From: Paenibacillus cellulosilyticus
GTDB taxonomy: Bacteria > Bacillota > Bacilli > Paenibacillales > Paenibacillaceae
Direction of reading: 5' to 3'
NCBI RefSeq assembly: GCF_003182255.1
Contig: NZ_QGTQ01000008.1
Location: 62,001-126,000 of the forward strand
Length of the DNA: 64,000 nucleotides
A model generated the notes under the pieces. The model was given only the letters and a program-made list of their open reading frames with translations. It had not been told where the DNA came from and did no database searches. The position numbers were made by a program, and so were the translations under genes. How positions within the stretch are numbered: the first letter of the stretch is position 1; each line of letters opens with the position of its first letter. Below, piece by piece: positions 34,098 to 42,966 of this stretch.

Positions 34098-35276
34098 ATG
34101 TCCCAAGATCAGCCTATCAGCAATAACAATCCAAAGGCGTTCATCCCGCAGCCTTACCGTGTTAGTGACGGTTTCGGAGGGCTTGATCTTGGCCCGCGCG
34201 ATATGATGCGAGACAAGGAAAATCCGAACATGCTCGTCCCTCCTCCTACAGATAACGGGTTGCTGCCGAATTTGAAAATGTCGTTTTCAGATACGCATAT
34301 GCAGCTGAACAAAGGCGGATGGTCACGTGAAATAACGGTACGAGACCTCCCCATCGCCACGACGTTGGCCGGCGTCAACATGAGCCTTCGCCCAGGAGGC
34401 GTGCGTGAGCTGCATTGGCACCAGCAGGCGGAATGGGCTTTTATGATTTGGGGCTGTGCTCGCATTACAGCAGTGGATTGGCATGGACGTAATTTTATCG
34501 CAGACGTTGGTCAGGGCGATCTATGGTATTTTCCTGCGGGACTGCCGCACTCGATTCAAGCTCTGGAAGGAGGCTGCGAGTTTCTGCTCGTCTTCGATGA
34601 CGGCAGCTTCTCGGATCTGAATACCCTCTCGATTTCCGATTGGTTCGCTCATACGCCGAAGGATGTTCTCGCCGCTAACTTCGGCATCCCGGTCGAATCG
34701 TTTAATGGCATCCCGCAAGAGCAGGTGTATATTTATCAAGATCAGGTACCGGGCTCGATTGAGAGTGAGAAGATCCAATCCCCATTTGGCACGATTCCGC
34801 TCTCGTTCAAGCACTCCTTAATGGCGCAGGAGCCGATTGTCTCGCCCGGAGGTACTGTCCGCATTGCGGATTCCAGCAACTTCCCGATTGCCAGAACCAT
34901 CGCAGCAGCACTTGTTGAGATCAAACCCGGCGCGATGCGTGAGCTGCACTGGCACCCGAACAATGACGAATGGCAGTATTACCTATCCGGGCAAGCCCGC
35001 ATGACCGTATTTGGCGGCAACGGCGTCGCTCGGACGTTCGATTATCGTGCCGGTGACGTCGGATACGTACCGTTTGCAATGGGACACTACGTGCAGAACA
35101 CGGGTAAAGATACAGTCTGGTTTCTTGAGATGTTCAAGGCGCCGCGCTTCGAGGATATATCGCTCAACCAATGGATGGCGCTTACGCCGCACCAGCTTGT
35201 GCAATCCAACTTGAACGCATCGCCGGAGCTGATGAAATCGCTTCGCAAGGTCAAATGGCCGGTTGTCAACTATTAA
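34098..35276 (+). CDS. Oxalate decarboxylase-like bicupin with altered active-site residues
   Basis: This 392-residue bicupin aligns along its length with Bacillus OxdC/OxdD. N-terminal manganese ligands His106, His108, Glu112 and His151 and C-terminal ligands His284, His286, Glu291 and His330 are all present, as are the arginines before each HWH (103 and 281). Two catalytic positions differ from OxdC as I recall it: the N-domain lid SENST is SDLNT here (172-176), so the essential lid Glu is Asp173, and the C-domain HYVEN is HYVQN (Gln333 for Glu333). The lid sequence sets decarboxylase against oxidase activity in OxdC. There is no signal peptide, as with OxdD, which is a spore-coat component. 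AAGGAGG precedes the ATG. Confidence 0.88.
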   Translation: MSQDQPISNNNPKAFIPQPYRVSDGFGGLDLGPRDMMRDKENPNMLVPPPTDNGLLPNLKMSFSDTHMQLNKGGWSREITVRDLPIATTLAGVNMSLRPGGVRELHWHQQAEWAFMIWGCARITAVDWHGRNFIADVGQGDLWYFPAGLPHSIQALEGGCEFLLVFDDGSFSDLNTLSISDWFAHTPKDVLAANFGIPVESFNGIPQEQVYIYQDQVPGSIESEKIQSPFGTIPLSFKHSLMAQEPIVSPGGTVRIADSSNFPIARTIAAALVEIKPGAMRELHWHPNNDEWQYYLSGQARMTVFGGNGVARTFDYRAGDVGYVPFAMGHYVQNTGKDTVWFLEMFKAPRFEDISLNQWMALTPHQLVQSNLNASPELMKSLRKVKWPVVNY

Positions 35277-35341
35277 TTACAACATACCATTGCGAGTTCG
35301 GGGCAGGTCCCTCCCCTTTTTATTCTGGTGATAAACCCCAA

Positions 35342-35376
35342 AATGACCGAGCAGGAATTAATCTGCTGCGGTCATT
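35342..35376 (+). terminator. Intrinsic terminator after the bicupin gene
   Basis: AATGACCG..AGCAG pairs with CTGCT..CGGTCATT (one bulge), followed by CGTTATTTTT. The remainder of 35277-35596 holds no recognisable gene apart from the promoter listed separately. Confidence 0.7.
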
Positions 35377-35540
35377 CGTTATTTTTAGCGCTATAAAGCT
35401 TATGGCTAAACAAGTTGGGACCTTATTGGGTAGTAGTCGATAACTACGGCGAACGTTGCGCTCTAGTCTATTAGGACAGACTGTTCGTTTACCCTGGGGT
35501 TAATGTCTATCTTTGCGCTTATATCGGGTTACTCGCTTAT

Positions 35541-35567
35541 ACCAGATAGACCAATCTACATACTATG
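35541..35567 (+). promoter_or_regulatory. Sigma-K-like promoter of the collagen/beta-helix gene
   Basis: ACC, then CATACTATG 16 bases after the AC, fits the late mother-cell sigma-K pattern (AC, 16-17 bases, CATAnnnTA) except for the last base. It ends 30 bases before the ATG, leaving room for the ribosome site GGGGAAGGTGAT. Confidence 0.4.
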
Positions 35568-35596
35568 TTCCCAAGGATATCGAAGGGGAAGGTGAT

Positions 35597-37138
35597 ATGA
35601 GGTTGCGCCTTAAGAAGCTCTCGCGCATTAACGCTTCGACTGTAGGTCGGAAAAAGTCAGGATTCAGGAAATGCATCCGGCTGTGCAAATGCTGCAAGAA
35701 AAGACCTTGCATCAATATGCTCACAGACCAGGAAGTTCTAAGGCTGAAGCATATTTTGAAGGAAGTAGCCGAATGTTTACCGCCAGCCATCCTTCATCAA
35801 GATGAAGCTATGCTTAAGGATCTAAGGATCCAGATGCAGCGCATGTCTCGGTTATTGCGCAAGTCAAAACTCTGTTTCAATGTCAAAACAGAGATGACGA
35901 CCATCATCAACCAATTCGTGACGATATTAAAGACGTTTCCGATAGCCACCCTCCAAGTGTTTACGCAGATCGAATTAGTACTCACGCAGCTCGCCGTCAC
36001 AGTTCAAGTCCTACAGAACAATCAAACGGTTATAAACAATCTCATGAATGAGATTCAGAATGTTGTTAATGTGATCATTACCATCTTGCTACAGCCAGGC
36101 GCGCCCGGAATGCCTGGTCCTCCCGGCCCTCCTGGACTTCCCGGAACGCAAGGGCCTGCCGGCCCACCGGGACCACCTGGGCCTGGGTGCATCGAGCCTT
36201 TGCCAGTGGCCACTCAGATCATCATTGTCAACAAAGCTGGAAACGATGAGACCGCTGACGGCAGCGAGTGTCATCCTTTCCTGACGATCACCGCGGCAAT
36301 GTCCTCCATTATGGATGCAACGCCAGCCAAGCGGTATGCAATTTCAATCGGGCCCGGTAACTATACAGAGCCATTAGTCCATTTAAAGGCGAATGTGCAA
36401 CTCGTCGGAACGAGTACCCTGCTAACCCGCTTATCAATACCTTTCGATATTAATGATCCCTCATGGTTTGAAACCGGATTTGTTAACGACAATCGGTCCG
36501 GATTCGTTGATCTGACGTTGCTGACGGGCCCGCTTGATTTTAACTTTGTGACAGCCAGCAGTTTCAGCGGTAAATTATTTTTCGTCAGCGTCAATTTAAC
36601 GCCTACCCCGGTTTTTACTGCGCTAACAACCTCTGTCAATCAGGTTAACATTCGCGACTCGATGCTATCAGGCGGATATACGCAAAATGGGATTAACATG
36701 TTTATGTTCGCATCATTCGTTCCCAGCGGAAACATTACGATCAATTCGCAAGCCGCGACCGATACGCAGGTGAATCTCGTCGGCGGCGGAATCAACGGCA
36801 ATGTGATCATCAACGTTCAATCCGGTCATATTCCGATCGATCCAATGAATCTAACCAGTTTTGCTATTACAGAAAATATTTTCAATCCATTCCCAAACTC
36901 CGGGAGATTGATTATTAACGGTGTTAATAATGTAATTACAAGGGTTAGGGCAACCGAGGATTCGATACCGATCCGTTCACGTGTAACGCTCGTTGGAACA
37001 AACACCACTTTAATCAGAGTGGATGACGCATTCGGTTTAGCGTATACACCTGGAAATCCAGCTGATTGGTCTGGGCCACCTCCGACAACCGTTCAAGAAG
37101 CATTGGATCGAATTGCTGCTAAGATAAGTCCTGTATAA
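35597..37138 (+). CDS. Collagen-like protein with beta-helix C-terminal domain (probable spore-surface protein)
   Basis: This 513-residue protein has no signal peptide. Residues 1-45 are basic and cysteine-rich (CIRLCKCCKKRPC). A helical region follows (about 45-165). A short collagen segment of about ten Gly-X-Y triplets then runs from GAPGMPGPPGPPG to GPPGPPGPG. The C-terminal 310 residues look like a right-handed beta-helix of the pectin-lyase type (PFLTITAAMSSIM, YAISIGPGNYTEPL, ANVQLVGTST) with a final TVQEALDRIAAKI helix seen in tail- or surface-fibre proteins. The same Cys/Lys-rich start precedes the GXT repeats of the BclA-like protein at 59-61 kb. A sigma-K-like promoter supports a mother-cell, spore-surface role. 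GGGGAAGGTGAT precedes the ATG. Confidence 0.8.
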   Translation: MRLRLKKLSRINASTVGRKKSGFRKCIRLCKCCKKRPCINMLTDQEVLRLKHILKEVAECLPPAILHQDEAMLKDLRIQMQRMSRLLRKSKLCFNVKTEMTTIINQFVTILKTFPIATLQVFTQIELVLTQLAVTVQVLQNNQTVINNLMNEIQNVVNVIITILLQPGAPGMPGPPGPPGLPGTQGPAGPPGPPGPGCIEPLPVATQIIIVNKAGNDETADGSECHPFLTITAAMSSIMDATPAKRYAISIGPGNYTEPLVHLKANVQLVGTSTLLTRLSIPFDINDPSWFETGFVNDNRSGFVDLTLLTGPLDFNFVTASSFSGKLFFVSVNLTPTPVFTALTTSVNQVNIRDSMLSGGYTQNGINMFMFASFVPSGNITINSQAATDTQVNLVGGGINGNVIINVQSGHIPIDPMNLTSFAITENIFNPFPNSGRLIINGVNNVITRVRATEDSIPIRSRVTLVGTNTTLIRVDDAFGLAYTPGNPADWSGPPPTTVQEALDRIAAKISPV

Positions 37139-37161
37139 TTGGACAAAGCTTGACGCAAAAG

Positions 37162-37194
37162 AAACCCGACGTTTATTAGAAAACGCGGGTTTTT
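37162..37194 (+). terminator. Intrinsic terminator after the collagen/beta-helix gene
   Basis: AAACCCG.. pairs with CGCGGGTTT, with an inner GTTT/AAAC extension, followed by TTTTCG. Confidence 0.65.
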
Positions 37195-37324
37195 CGCGGT
37201 TTCCTTCGGATGCCACCTCTATTCAAATTAAAAGCCTTCTAGATCTGAGCTCACCAATGTATAGATAACGTATGCCCCTTTTTTAACTGAAACGGCCTCA
37301 ATACTGTGGTAAAGGGTGATCAGA

Positions 37325-38497
37325 TTGAGCAAAATATATCAAGGTATAAATTCAAGGCTGATCCATACCGGAGAACAACCAGACCCTGCTACTGGAGCGG
37401 TAGTTCCACCTATTTATCAAACAACTACGTTTGCATTTCCGTCAAATGAGAGCATGCTTGATCTAATGGAGGGTAGATCAAGCGGTCATATCTATACCCG
37501 GTTTAGTAATCCCAATTTTGGAATAGCAGAATCCAAAATCTCGCAAATAGAAGGCTCTGAAGCCGCGCTACTGCTTGCCTCTGGGATGGCAGCAACCTCT
37601 ACTTCGATATTGACGCTTGCGCGGGCTGGCGATCATATGATTAGCCATGCAGATATTTATGGTGGCAGCTTTGGCCTCCTGCATTCGTTATTCCCTAACT
37701 TCGGCATAGAAACGAGCTTTATCGATGCTACCAACATCGAAGTGATTAAAGAAGCTATCCGTCCGAATACCAAGATCATTTTGTTAGAATCACCGAGTAA
37801 CCCAACGCTGCGTATCCATGATATTCGTCAAGTGGCGAATCTGGCTCACGAACATAATATTCAACTGATAGTAGATAATACGTTCTCGGTTTTGAATCAG
37901 AAGCCGTTGGAACTCGGAGCTGATATTGTTGTTCACAGCTGTACCAAATATATGAATGGTCATAGTGATGTCATGGCTGGCGCCATTGTGGGCACACAAG
38001 CATTCATTAAGGAGTGCTCAGAGGTTTACCGTAAGTTAGGCGGCAACCTCAATGGTTTCGATGCGTGGCTGCTTATTCGGGGAATGAAAACATTAGGTTT
38101 ACGTATGCAGCGTCATAACGAGAACGCACAACAAGTCGCGGAGTACTTGCAGCAGCATCCAAGCATAGAGACGGTGCATTACCCGGGATTGCCAAGTCAT
38201 CCTCAACATAAGCTGGCAGTTGATCAAATGACGGGCTTTGGTGGGGTTCTAAGTGTGGAGCTGAAAGGTGGACAGCTGGAGGTTAATCGTTTTCTCAATC
38301 GCGTCGCGTTGTTTACTCGCGCAGTTAGCTTAGGGTCAGTAGAATCTTTGATTACTCAACCTGTTGCAGCCGTGCACTACAGCGTTCCAGAACCCTATCG
38401 AACAATTGGCGGGATCAAGCCGAATTTGATCCGTCTATCGATCGGAATCGAAGATATCGTGGACATTATTGCAGATCTTGAACAAGCTTTAAGCTAG
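37325..38497 (+). CDS. PLP-dependent trans-sulfuration enzyme (cystathionine gamma-lyase/synthase or methionine gamma-lyase type)
   Basis: This 390-residue enzyme is a Cys/Met metabolism PLP enzyme. It has YTRFSNPNFGIAESKISQIEGSEAALLLASGMAA, IIFLESPSNP-type ILLESPSNPTLRI, DNTFSVLNQKPLELGAD and the Schiff-base lysine Lys208 in HSCTKYMNGHSDVMAG. The overall wording is close to methionine gamma-lyases. However, the cysteine that marks those enzymes (Cys116 in the Pseudomonas enzyme, YGCT) is Gly114 here (YGGS), as in cystathionine enzymes. The exact reaction is therefore left open. The start is a TTG at 37325, with AAAGGGTG upstream. It is a single gene without a visible S-box or T-box leader. 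Confidence 0.88.
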   Translation: MSKIYQGINSRLIHTGEQPDPATGAVVPPIYQTTTFAFPSNESMLDLMEGRSSGHIYTRFSNPNFGIAESKISQIEGSEAALLLASGMAATSTSILTLARAGDHMISHADIYGGSFGLLHSLFPNFGIETSFIDATNIEVIKEAIRPNTKIILLESPSNPTLRIHDIRQVANLAHEHNIQLIVDNTFSVLNQKPLELGADIVVHSCTKYMNGHSDVMAGAIVGTQAFIKECSEVYRKLGGNLNGFDAWLLIRGMKTLGLRMQRHNENAQQVAEYLQQHPSIETVHYPGLPSHPQHKLAVDQMTGFGGVLSVELKGGQLEVNRFLNRVALFTRAVSLGSVESLITQPVAAVHYSVPEPYRTIGGIKPNLIRLSIGIEDIVDIIADLEQALS

Positions 38498-38515
38498 TTG
38501 TGCAACAACCGTCCG

Positions 38516-38546
38516 AGGAGCTCTGTTCTCATAAGAGCTCCTTTTT
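38516..38546 (+). terminator. Intrinsic terminator after the trans-sulfuration gene
   Basis: AGGAGCTCT pairs with AGAGCTCCT, followed by TTTTTCG. Confidence 0.8.
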
Positions 38547-38691
38547 CGTATGCAATAATCCCAATTCACCATTAAAACTAGTGCCGAAATTACCAATATA
38601 AAGTCATTAAAATGCATATCTCCGTAACGAGATTCACGATATGTTCATCTAGTAAGCGATTACATATTCCAAATGGAAAGGAATTGTGGTA

Positions 38692-41529
38692 ATGAAAAAC
38701 TGGTTCAAAAAAGCAAGCTCGATGCTTCTAACGCTTTCGCTGCTGATTGGCTTGATAACCGTGCCCGCACATGCGGCCACCACTCCTCTATTCACGATTG
38801 AAGCCGAGAACGCTACACTCACCTCCGATCTTCAAGTAGCGACTTCGATTTACGGGACGGCTAAGCCTGGCTACACAGGAACTGGATTCGTCTGGATGCA
38901 AAGCTCCGGTACCATCTCCTTCACAGTGACGGTGCCGACAACCGGCTTGTACTCGATCACGACTCGTTATATGCAGGAGTTGAGCACGGACGGCAGATTG
39001 CAGTACTTGACGATTAATGGCGTTAGCAAGGGTTCGTTCATGCTGCCTTACACCACGACATGGTCCAATTTCGATTTCGGCTATCAGAAGCTGACTGCAG
39101 GAACCAACACGATTCAACTCCAGGCGGGTTGGGGATTTGCGTATTTTGACTCTTTCACGGTTGATTATGCCAATCTTGATCCACTAAACCCACCGGCTAC
39201 CCTCACCGATTCGCAAGCAACACCGCAAACACAGCTTCTGATGAATTATTTGACAGGCGTGTACGGCGACCATATTGTCTCGGGTCAGCAAGAAATCTAC
39301 GGCGGTGGCAATAATGGCAATTACGAGCTGGAGTTCGACTGGATCCACAATTTGACGGGCAAATATCCGGCTATTCGCGGCTTTGATTTCATGAACTATA
39401 ACCCGTTATACGGTTGGGAAGATGGTACGACCAATCGGGTAATCGATTGGGTCAATAACCGTGGCGGTATCGCAACGGCTAGCTGGCACATCAATGTACC
39501 GAAGAATTTCACGTCCTACACGCTTGGACAAGCTGTGGATTGGAAAGACGCAACCTACAAGCCAACGGAAACCGATTTTAATACAGCTAACGCTGTAGTC
39601 CCTGGTACGAAAGAATATCAATACCTGCAGCTGGCGATTCAGGATTTGGCGGAACAGCTGCAGATTCTGCAAAATAACGACGTACCAATCATGCTCCGTC
39701 CTTTCCATGAGGCTGAGGGTAATGGAGGAGCGAATGGCGAAGGCGCATGGTTCTGGTGGGCAAAAGCAGGCGCAGTTGTGTACAAGCAGATGTGGAATAT
39801 GCTCTACACCGAGCTGACGCAAACTTACGGCTTGCACAACATTATCTGGATCTACAACAGCTACACCTATAGCACTTCTCCTCAATGGTACCCTGGCGAC
39901 GATAAGGTAGATATTGTCGGCTACGACAAATACAATACGGTCTATAACCGTACTGACGGCTTGTCCGGTGTACCGAATGAGGATGCGATAAGCTCGATTT
40001 TCTATCAGCTGGTTAATTTGACTAGCGGCAAGAAAATGGTTGCCATGACGGAGAACGATACGATCCCAAGCCTACAGAATTTGACTGAGGAGAAAGCAGG
40101 ATGGCTCTACTTCTGCCCTTGGTATGGCGAATTTATTACGAGTTCCGCCAACAATAATCCAACGACTCTGACAACGCTGTATCAAAGTGATTATGTCATT
40201 ACGTTGGATGAATTGCCTAATTTAAAGGTTAGCGTCCCAAGCTCGTCCATTACACCTACGAGCGCTTCGTTCGACAAGAAAACGGCAAACCAAGCGGATA
40301 TCACAGTTACGATGACGCTGAATGGCAACACGCTTAGCGGCATCAAGAACGGCTCTACCTCCCTCGTATCCGGTACGGACTACACGGTAACGGGCACGAC
40401 GGTTACGATTAAGAAAAGCTATCTTGCGGCACAAGCGGTTGGCACGACGAACTTAACGTTCGACTTCAACGCCGGTACGGATCCGGTGCTCGCAGTATCG
40501 GTTGTTGATACGACGCCAAGCTCGACGATCACGCCGACAAGTGCTTCGTTCGACAAGAATACAGCCAACCAAGCGGATATCGCGGTTACACTGACATTGA
40601 ACGGCAACACACTCAGCGGCATTAAGAACGGCTCTACCTCCCTCGTATCCGGTACGGACTACACGGTATCGGGCACAGCGGTCACGATTAAGAAAAGCTA
40701 TCTTGCGGCACAGGCTGTTGGCACGACGAACTTGACGTTCGACTTCAGTGCTGGCACCGATCCGGTGCTCGCGGTATCGGTAGTTGACACGACCGTCGCG
40801 TTACCGGGTGCGCTTACGTTATCAGGTACGGCTGGCAACGCGCAAGCAGCGCTGACGTGGACGGCTTCCTCAGGCGCAACGTCTTATAAAGTTGAGCGCG
40901 CAACGGGAAGCGGCACATACGCAGCAATCGCTTCAGGCTTGACTGCATTGACCTATACGGATTCGACAGCTGTTAACGGTACGTTGTACAACTACCGTGT
41001 CGTTGCTTCTAACTCAGGAGGATCGACGACCTCCAATGTGATCTCGCTGACACCAGCAAGCACGACGTCCACAGGCAGCTTGAAAATCCAAATGTACAGC
41101 GGCAATACGACCGATTCCAGCAATACGATTGCTCCGAGAATTAAACTCGTTAATACGGGTACGACCGCGTTGGATCTTACGACAGTCAAGCTGCGTTACT
41201 ACTATACGGTCGACGCAACGAACAAAACACAAGCGTTCTGGTGCGACTGGGCGGGTATCGGCAGCTCGAACGTAACAGGCACGTTCGTGACGATGGCTTC
41301 AGCGAAGACAGGCGCTGATACGTATTTTGAGATTGGTTTCACGAGCGGTGCGGGCTCGCTTGCAGCAGGTGCGTCGACCGAGATCCAGATCCGCATTGCC
41401 CGTACGGACTGGACGAACTACACGCAATCGAACGACTATTCGTTCAGCTCAACGGGCTCCAGCTATGTAGATTGGACGAAAATGACCGGTTACGTGAACG
41501 GCTCCCTTCAATGGGGTATTGAGCCGTAA
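38692..41529 (+). CDS. Secreted modular beta-mannanase (CBM35-GH26-X2-X2-FnIII-CBM3)
   Basis: This 945-residue extracellular enzyme has a signal peptide (1-29, cleavage after AHA) and a CBM35-type module (about 33-160, FTIEAENATL to YFDSFTVDYA). The GH26 catalytic domain (about 170-510) has acid/base Glu340 in LRPFHEAEG and nucleophile Glu454 in MVAMTEND. Two nearly identical X2-type Ig modules follow (about 515-607 and 608-702), then fibronectin III (about 703-790) and CBM3 (about 795-945). GH26 enzymes hydrolyse beta-1,4-mannan internally. CBM3 binds crystalline cellulose and CBM35 binds mannan or uronic-acid polymers, so the design suits plant cell walls. AAAGGA lies nine bases before ATG 38692. 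Confidence 0.93.
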   Translation: MKNWFKKASSMLLTLSLLIGLITVPAHAATTPLFTIEAENATLTSDLQVATSIYGTAKPGYTGTGFVWMQSSGTISFTVTVPTTGLYSITTRYMQELSTDGRLQYLTINGVSKGSFMLPYTTTWSNFDFGYQKLTAGTNTIQLQAGWGFAYFDSFTVDYANLDPLNPPATLTDSQATPQTQLLMNYLTGVYGDHIVSGQQEIYGGGNNGNYELEFDWIHNLTGKYPAIRGFDFMNYNPLYGWEDGTTNRVIDWVNNRGGIATASWHINVPKNFTSYTLGQAVDWKDATYKPTETDFNTANAVVPGTKEYQYLQLAIQDLAEQLQILQNNDVPIMLRPFHEAEGNGGANGEGAWFWWAKAGAVVYKQMWNMLYTELTQTYGLHNIIWIYNSYTYSTSPQWYPGDDKVDIVGYDKYNTVYNRTDGLSGVPNEDAISSIFYQLVNLTSGKKMVAMTENDTIPSLQNLTEEKAGWLYFCPWYGEFITSSANNNPTTLTTLYQSDYVITLDELPNLKVSVPSSSITPTSASFDKKTANQADITVTMTLNGNTLSGIKNGSTSLVSGTDYTVTGTTVTIKKSYLAAQAVGTTNLTFDFNAGTDPVLAVSVVDTTPSSTITPTSASFDKNTANQADIAVTLTLNGNTLSGIKNGSTSLVSGTDYTVSGTAVTIKKSYLAAQAVGTTNLTFDFSAGTDPVLAVSVVDTTVALPGALTLSGTAGNAQAALTWTASSGATSYKVERATGSGTYAAIASGLTALTYTDSTAVNGTLYNYRVVASNSGGSTTSNVISLTPASTTSTGSLKIQMYSGNTTDSSNTIAPRIKLVNTGTTALDLTTVKLRYYYTVDATNKTQAFWCDWAGIGSSNVTGTFVTMASAKTGADTYFEIGFTSGAGSLAAGASTEIQIRIARTDWTNYTQSNDYSFSSTGSSYVDWTKMTGYVNGSLQWGIEP
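40255..40790 (+). repeat. Tandem X2-module repeat within the mannanase gene
   Basis: Two direct copies with a period of 279 bases (93 residues) encode the X2 modules. Identity is high at the DNA level, including an uninterrupted 45-base identical run starting at 40345 and 40624. The near-identity indicates a recent duplication or gene conversion. Confidence 0.8.
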
Positions 41530-41574
41530 GGATAGTCGATAAGGAACGGTCCAATCAGTCGCCATCCGTATGAG

Positions 41575-41614
41575 AAAAGGGTTGGAGCGGGGGTACCCCC
41601 GCTCCAACCCTTTT
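41575..41614. terminator. 40-base perfect palindrome, bidirectional terminator
   Basis: AAAAGGGTTGGAGCGGGGGT and its exact complement form a 20-base-per-arm palindrome between the convergent mannanase and DUF3231 genes, ending in TTTT on both strands. Confidence 0.85.
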
Positions 41615-41633
41615 CATTCCAGATCATTTTGAC

Positions 41634-42629
41634 TTAGCGAATGGATGCTAATGCCTCTCGATCGGCAGCCTGCGGGATTTGTTCCAGCCAACCGTTGTCG
41701 ATCAAAATATTAGCGCCATCTTCAACGTAATTTCCGACTTCCAGCATAAACTTTCCGTATTTCGCTGCAATATCATGCCGACTAGCGAAAGCTAACGCAT
41801 TGCCATACGTTCTTAATCGCATGATGAACATGTCTACCTTATGAAACATCATCAATTTGTCCGAGAAAGGAGCCGTCGTCGACGTTGTCACCAGAGGATC
41901 TAGAAGTGGAACGGATGATAAATTTTCATCCTCCAGCATTTTGGTGCATATATCCAAATGTTTGTCGGCGAGAGCGATTCCTCTGGCAAAATAAGCTTTG
42001 GTTTGTTCGGATTGAGACGTCTGATGGAAACCGATAAGAACGACTTTACTTGTTGCATTATTTAAGGCGTTATCATGCAGATGCGCAATTTCCAAAGCAT
42101 TGAGCGGTCTTACATCCCCGAAGAAACCAGTCAAATATTTTTGTTTCTTGACGAAATCCACCTGCTCCGGGTAGGGAATAATCGGCGCCTCAAGAATCAG
42201 CCCTTTGGCGATTAACGTCTCATTCACCTGATTCAACAATTTCGTAGTCAAATCGACGCATTGCGTGATCAGATTCCGTGTGTCCGCTCTTACCATATAG
42301 GGGATCGCAATGCCATAAAGGTTAATGCCTGCTTTACCCGTGTATTTCAAGTAATGGAGATAGAAGTCGTCGTTAAACAGCCTTGGCGCTTGAAGATTCA
42401 CATCGTCTTCGGAAAAGCCGGTCGGAATCGGATAGCCTTCTTGATTGAAGATATCGGTTATCGTTTGAACGAATTGTTTTGACATGCCCAATGCGTATTC
42501 AATGATTTTCTTGATATCTTGATCCTCGACATGATGGAGAAAGTAGTTCAACACGCATATGGACATCGTATTCCCCATATAGGTTGCCCAGAGCTTCCCT
42601 TGCTCAGCCGCATTTAATTGCTTGTCCAT
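41634..42629 (-). CDS. DUF3231 family protein
   Basis: This protein of about 331 residues is a duplicated four-helix-bundle DUF3231 protein. The first half runs LNAAEQGKLWATYMGNTMSICVLNYFLHHVEDQDIKKIIEYAL and the second NALEIAHLHDNALNNATSKVVLIGFHQTSQSEQTKAYFARG. Each half has His/Glu residues spaced as in ferritin-like bundles (YFLHHVED; ALADKHLDICTKML). The family is widespread in sporulating Bacillales and has no established function. The start could be ATG 42641 or 42629; the second is better spaced after AAAAGGAG. The 42642-42966 interval has only a terminator. Confidence 0.85.
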   Translation of the reverse strand: MDKQLNAAEQGKLWATYMGNTMSICVLNYFLHHVEDQDIKKIIEYALGMSKQFVQTITDIFNQEGYPIPTGFSEDDVNLQAPRLFNDDFYLHYLKYTGKAGINLYGIAIPYMVRADTRNLITQCVDLTTKLLNQVNETLIAKGLILEAPIIPYPEQVDFVKKQKYLTGFFGDVRPLNALEIAHLHDNALNNATSKVVLIGFHQTSQSEQTKAYFARGIALADKHLDICTKMLEDENLSSVPLLDPLVTTSTTAPFSDKLMMFHKVDMFIMRLRTYGNALAFASRHDIAAKYGKFMLEVGNYVEDGANILIDNGWLEQIPQAADREALASIR

Positions 42630-42917
42630 CCGAATACGCATCTCCTTTTAGTAGTGTCTTTGCGTTTCATGATTCGCTTTTCGACGGCGCGCTAATACAG
42701 ACAATTAATGTAAATTATAGCGAATAGCCGTTGCATCGGAAGGGAACGATCTTGATATACGTATGGGGTAACGAATACCGCACACCGAAACTTGCATATC
42801 GCGTGATCAAAGGCATATACACCAGCAATAATGACCCTTATATTTGGAGGGCTACATTGGAATAATGCTTTGTCAGCGTGAGAAATGGTTGATCATGGAA
42901 TGGTTCATTTGGAAAAA

Positions 42918-42954
42918 TTAAAAAGGAGCTTTGCGCATCTAAGCGCAAGCTCCT
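42918..42954 (-). terminator. Intrinsic terminator after the first SDR gene
   Basis: AGGAGC..TTGCGC pairs with GCGCAA..GCTCCT (one bulged base), followed by TTTTTAATTTTTCC on the minus strand. Confidence 0.75.
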
Positions 42955-42966
42955 ATCTATTCCGGT

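Noticed and set aside
35385-35540. Possible remnant gene before the collagen/beta-helix gene
   Set aside because: Short frames with no start signals or recognisable residues; treated as intergenic.
37195-37324. S-box or T-box leader before the trans-sulfuration gene
   Set aside because: The leader is too short and lacks the S-box core or T-box specifier/AGGGTGGNACCGCG sequence.
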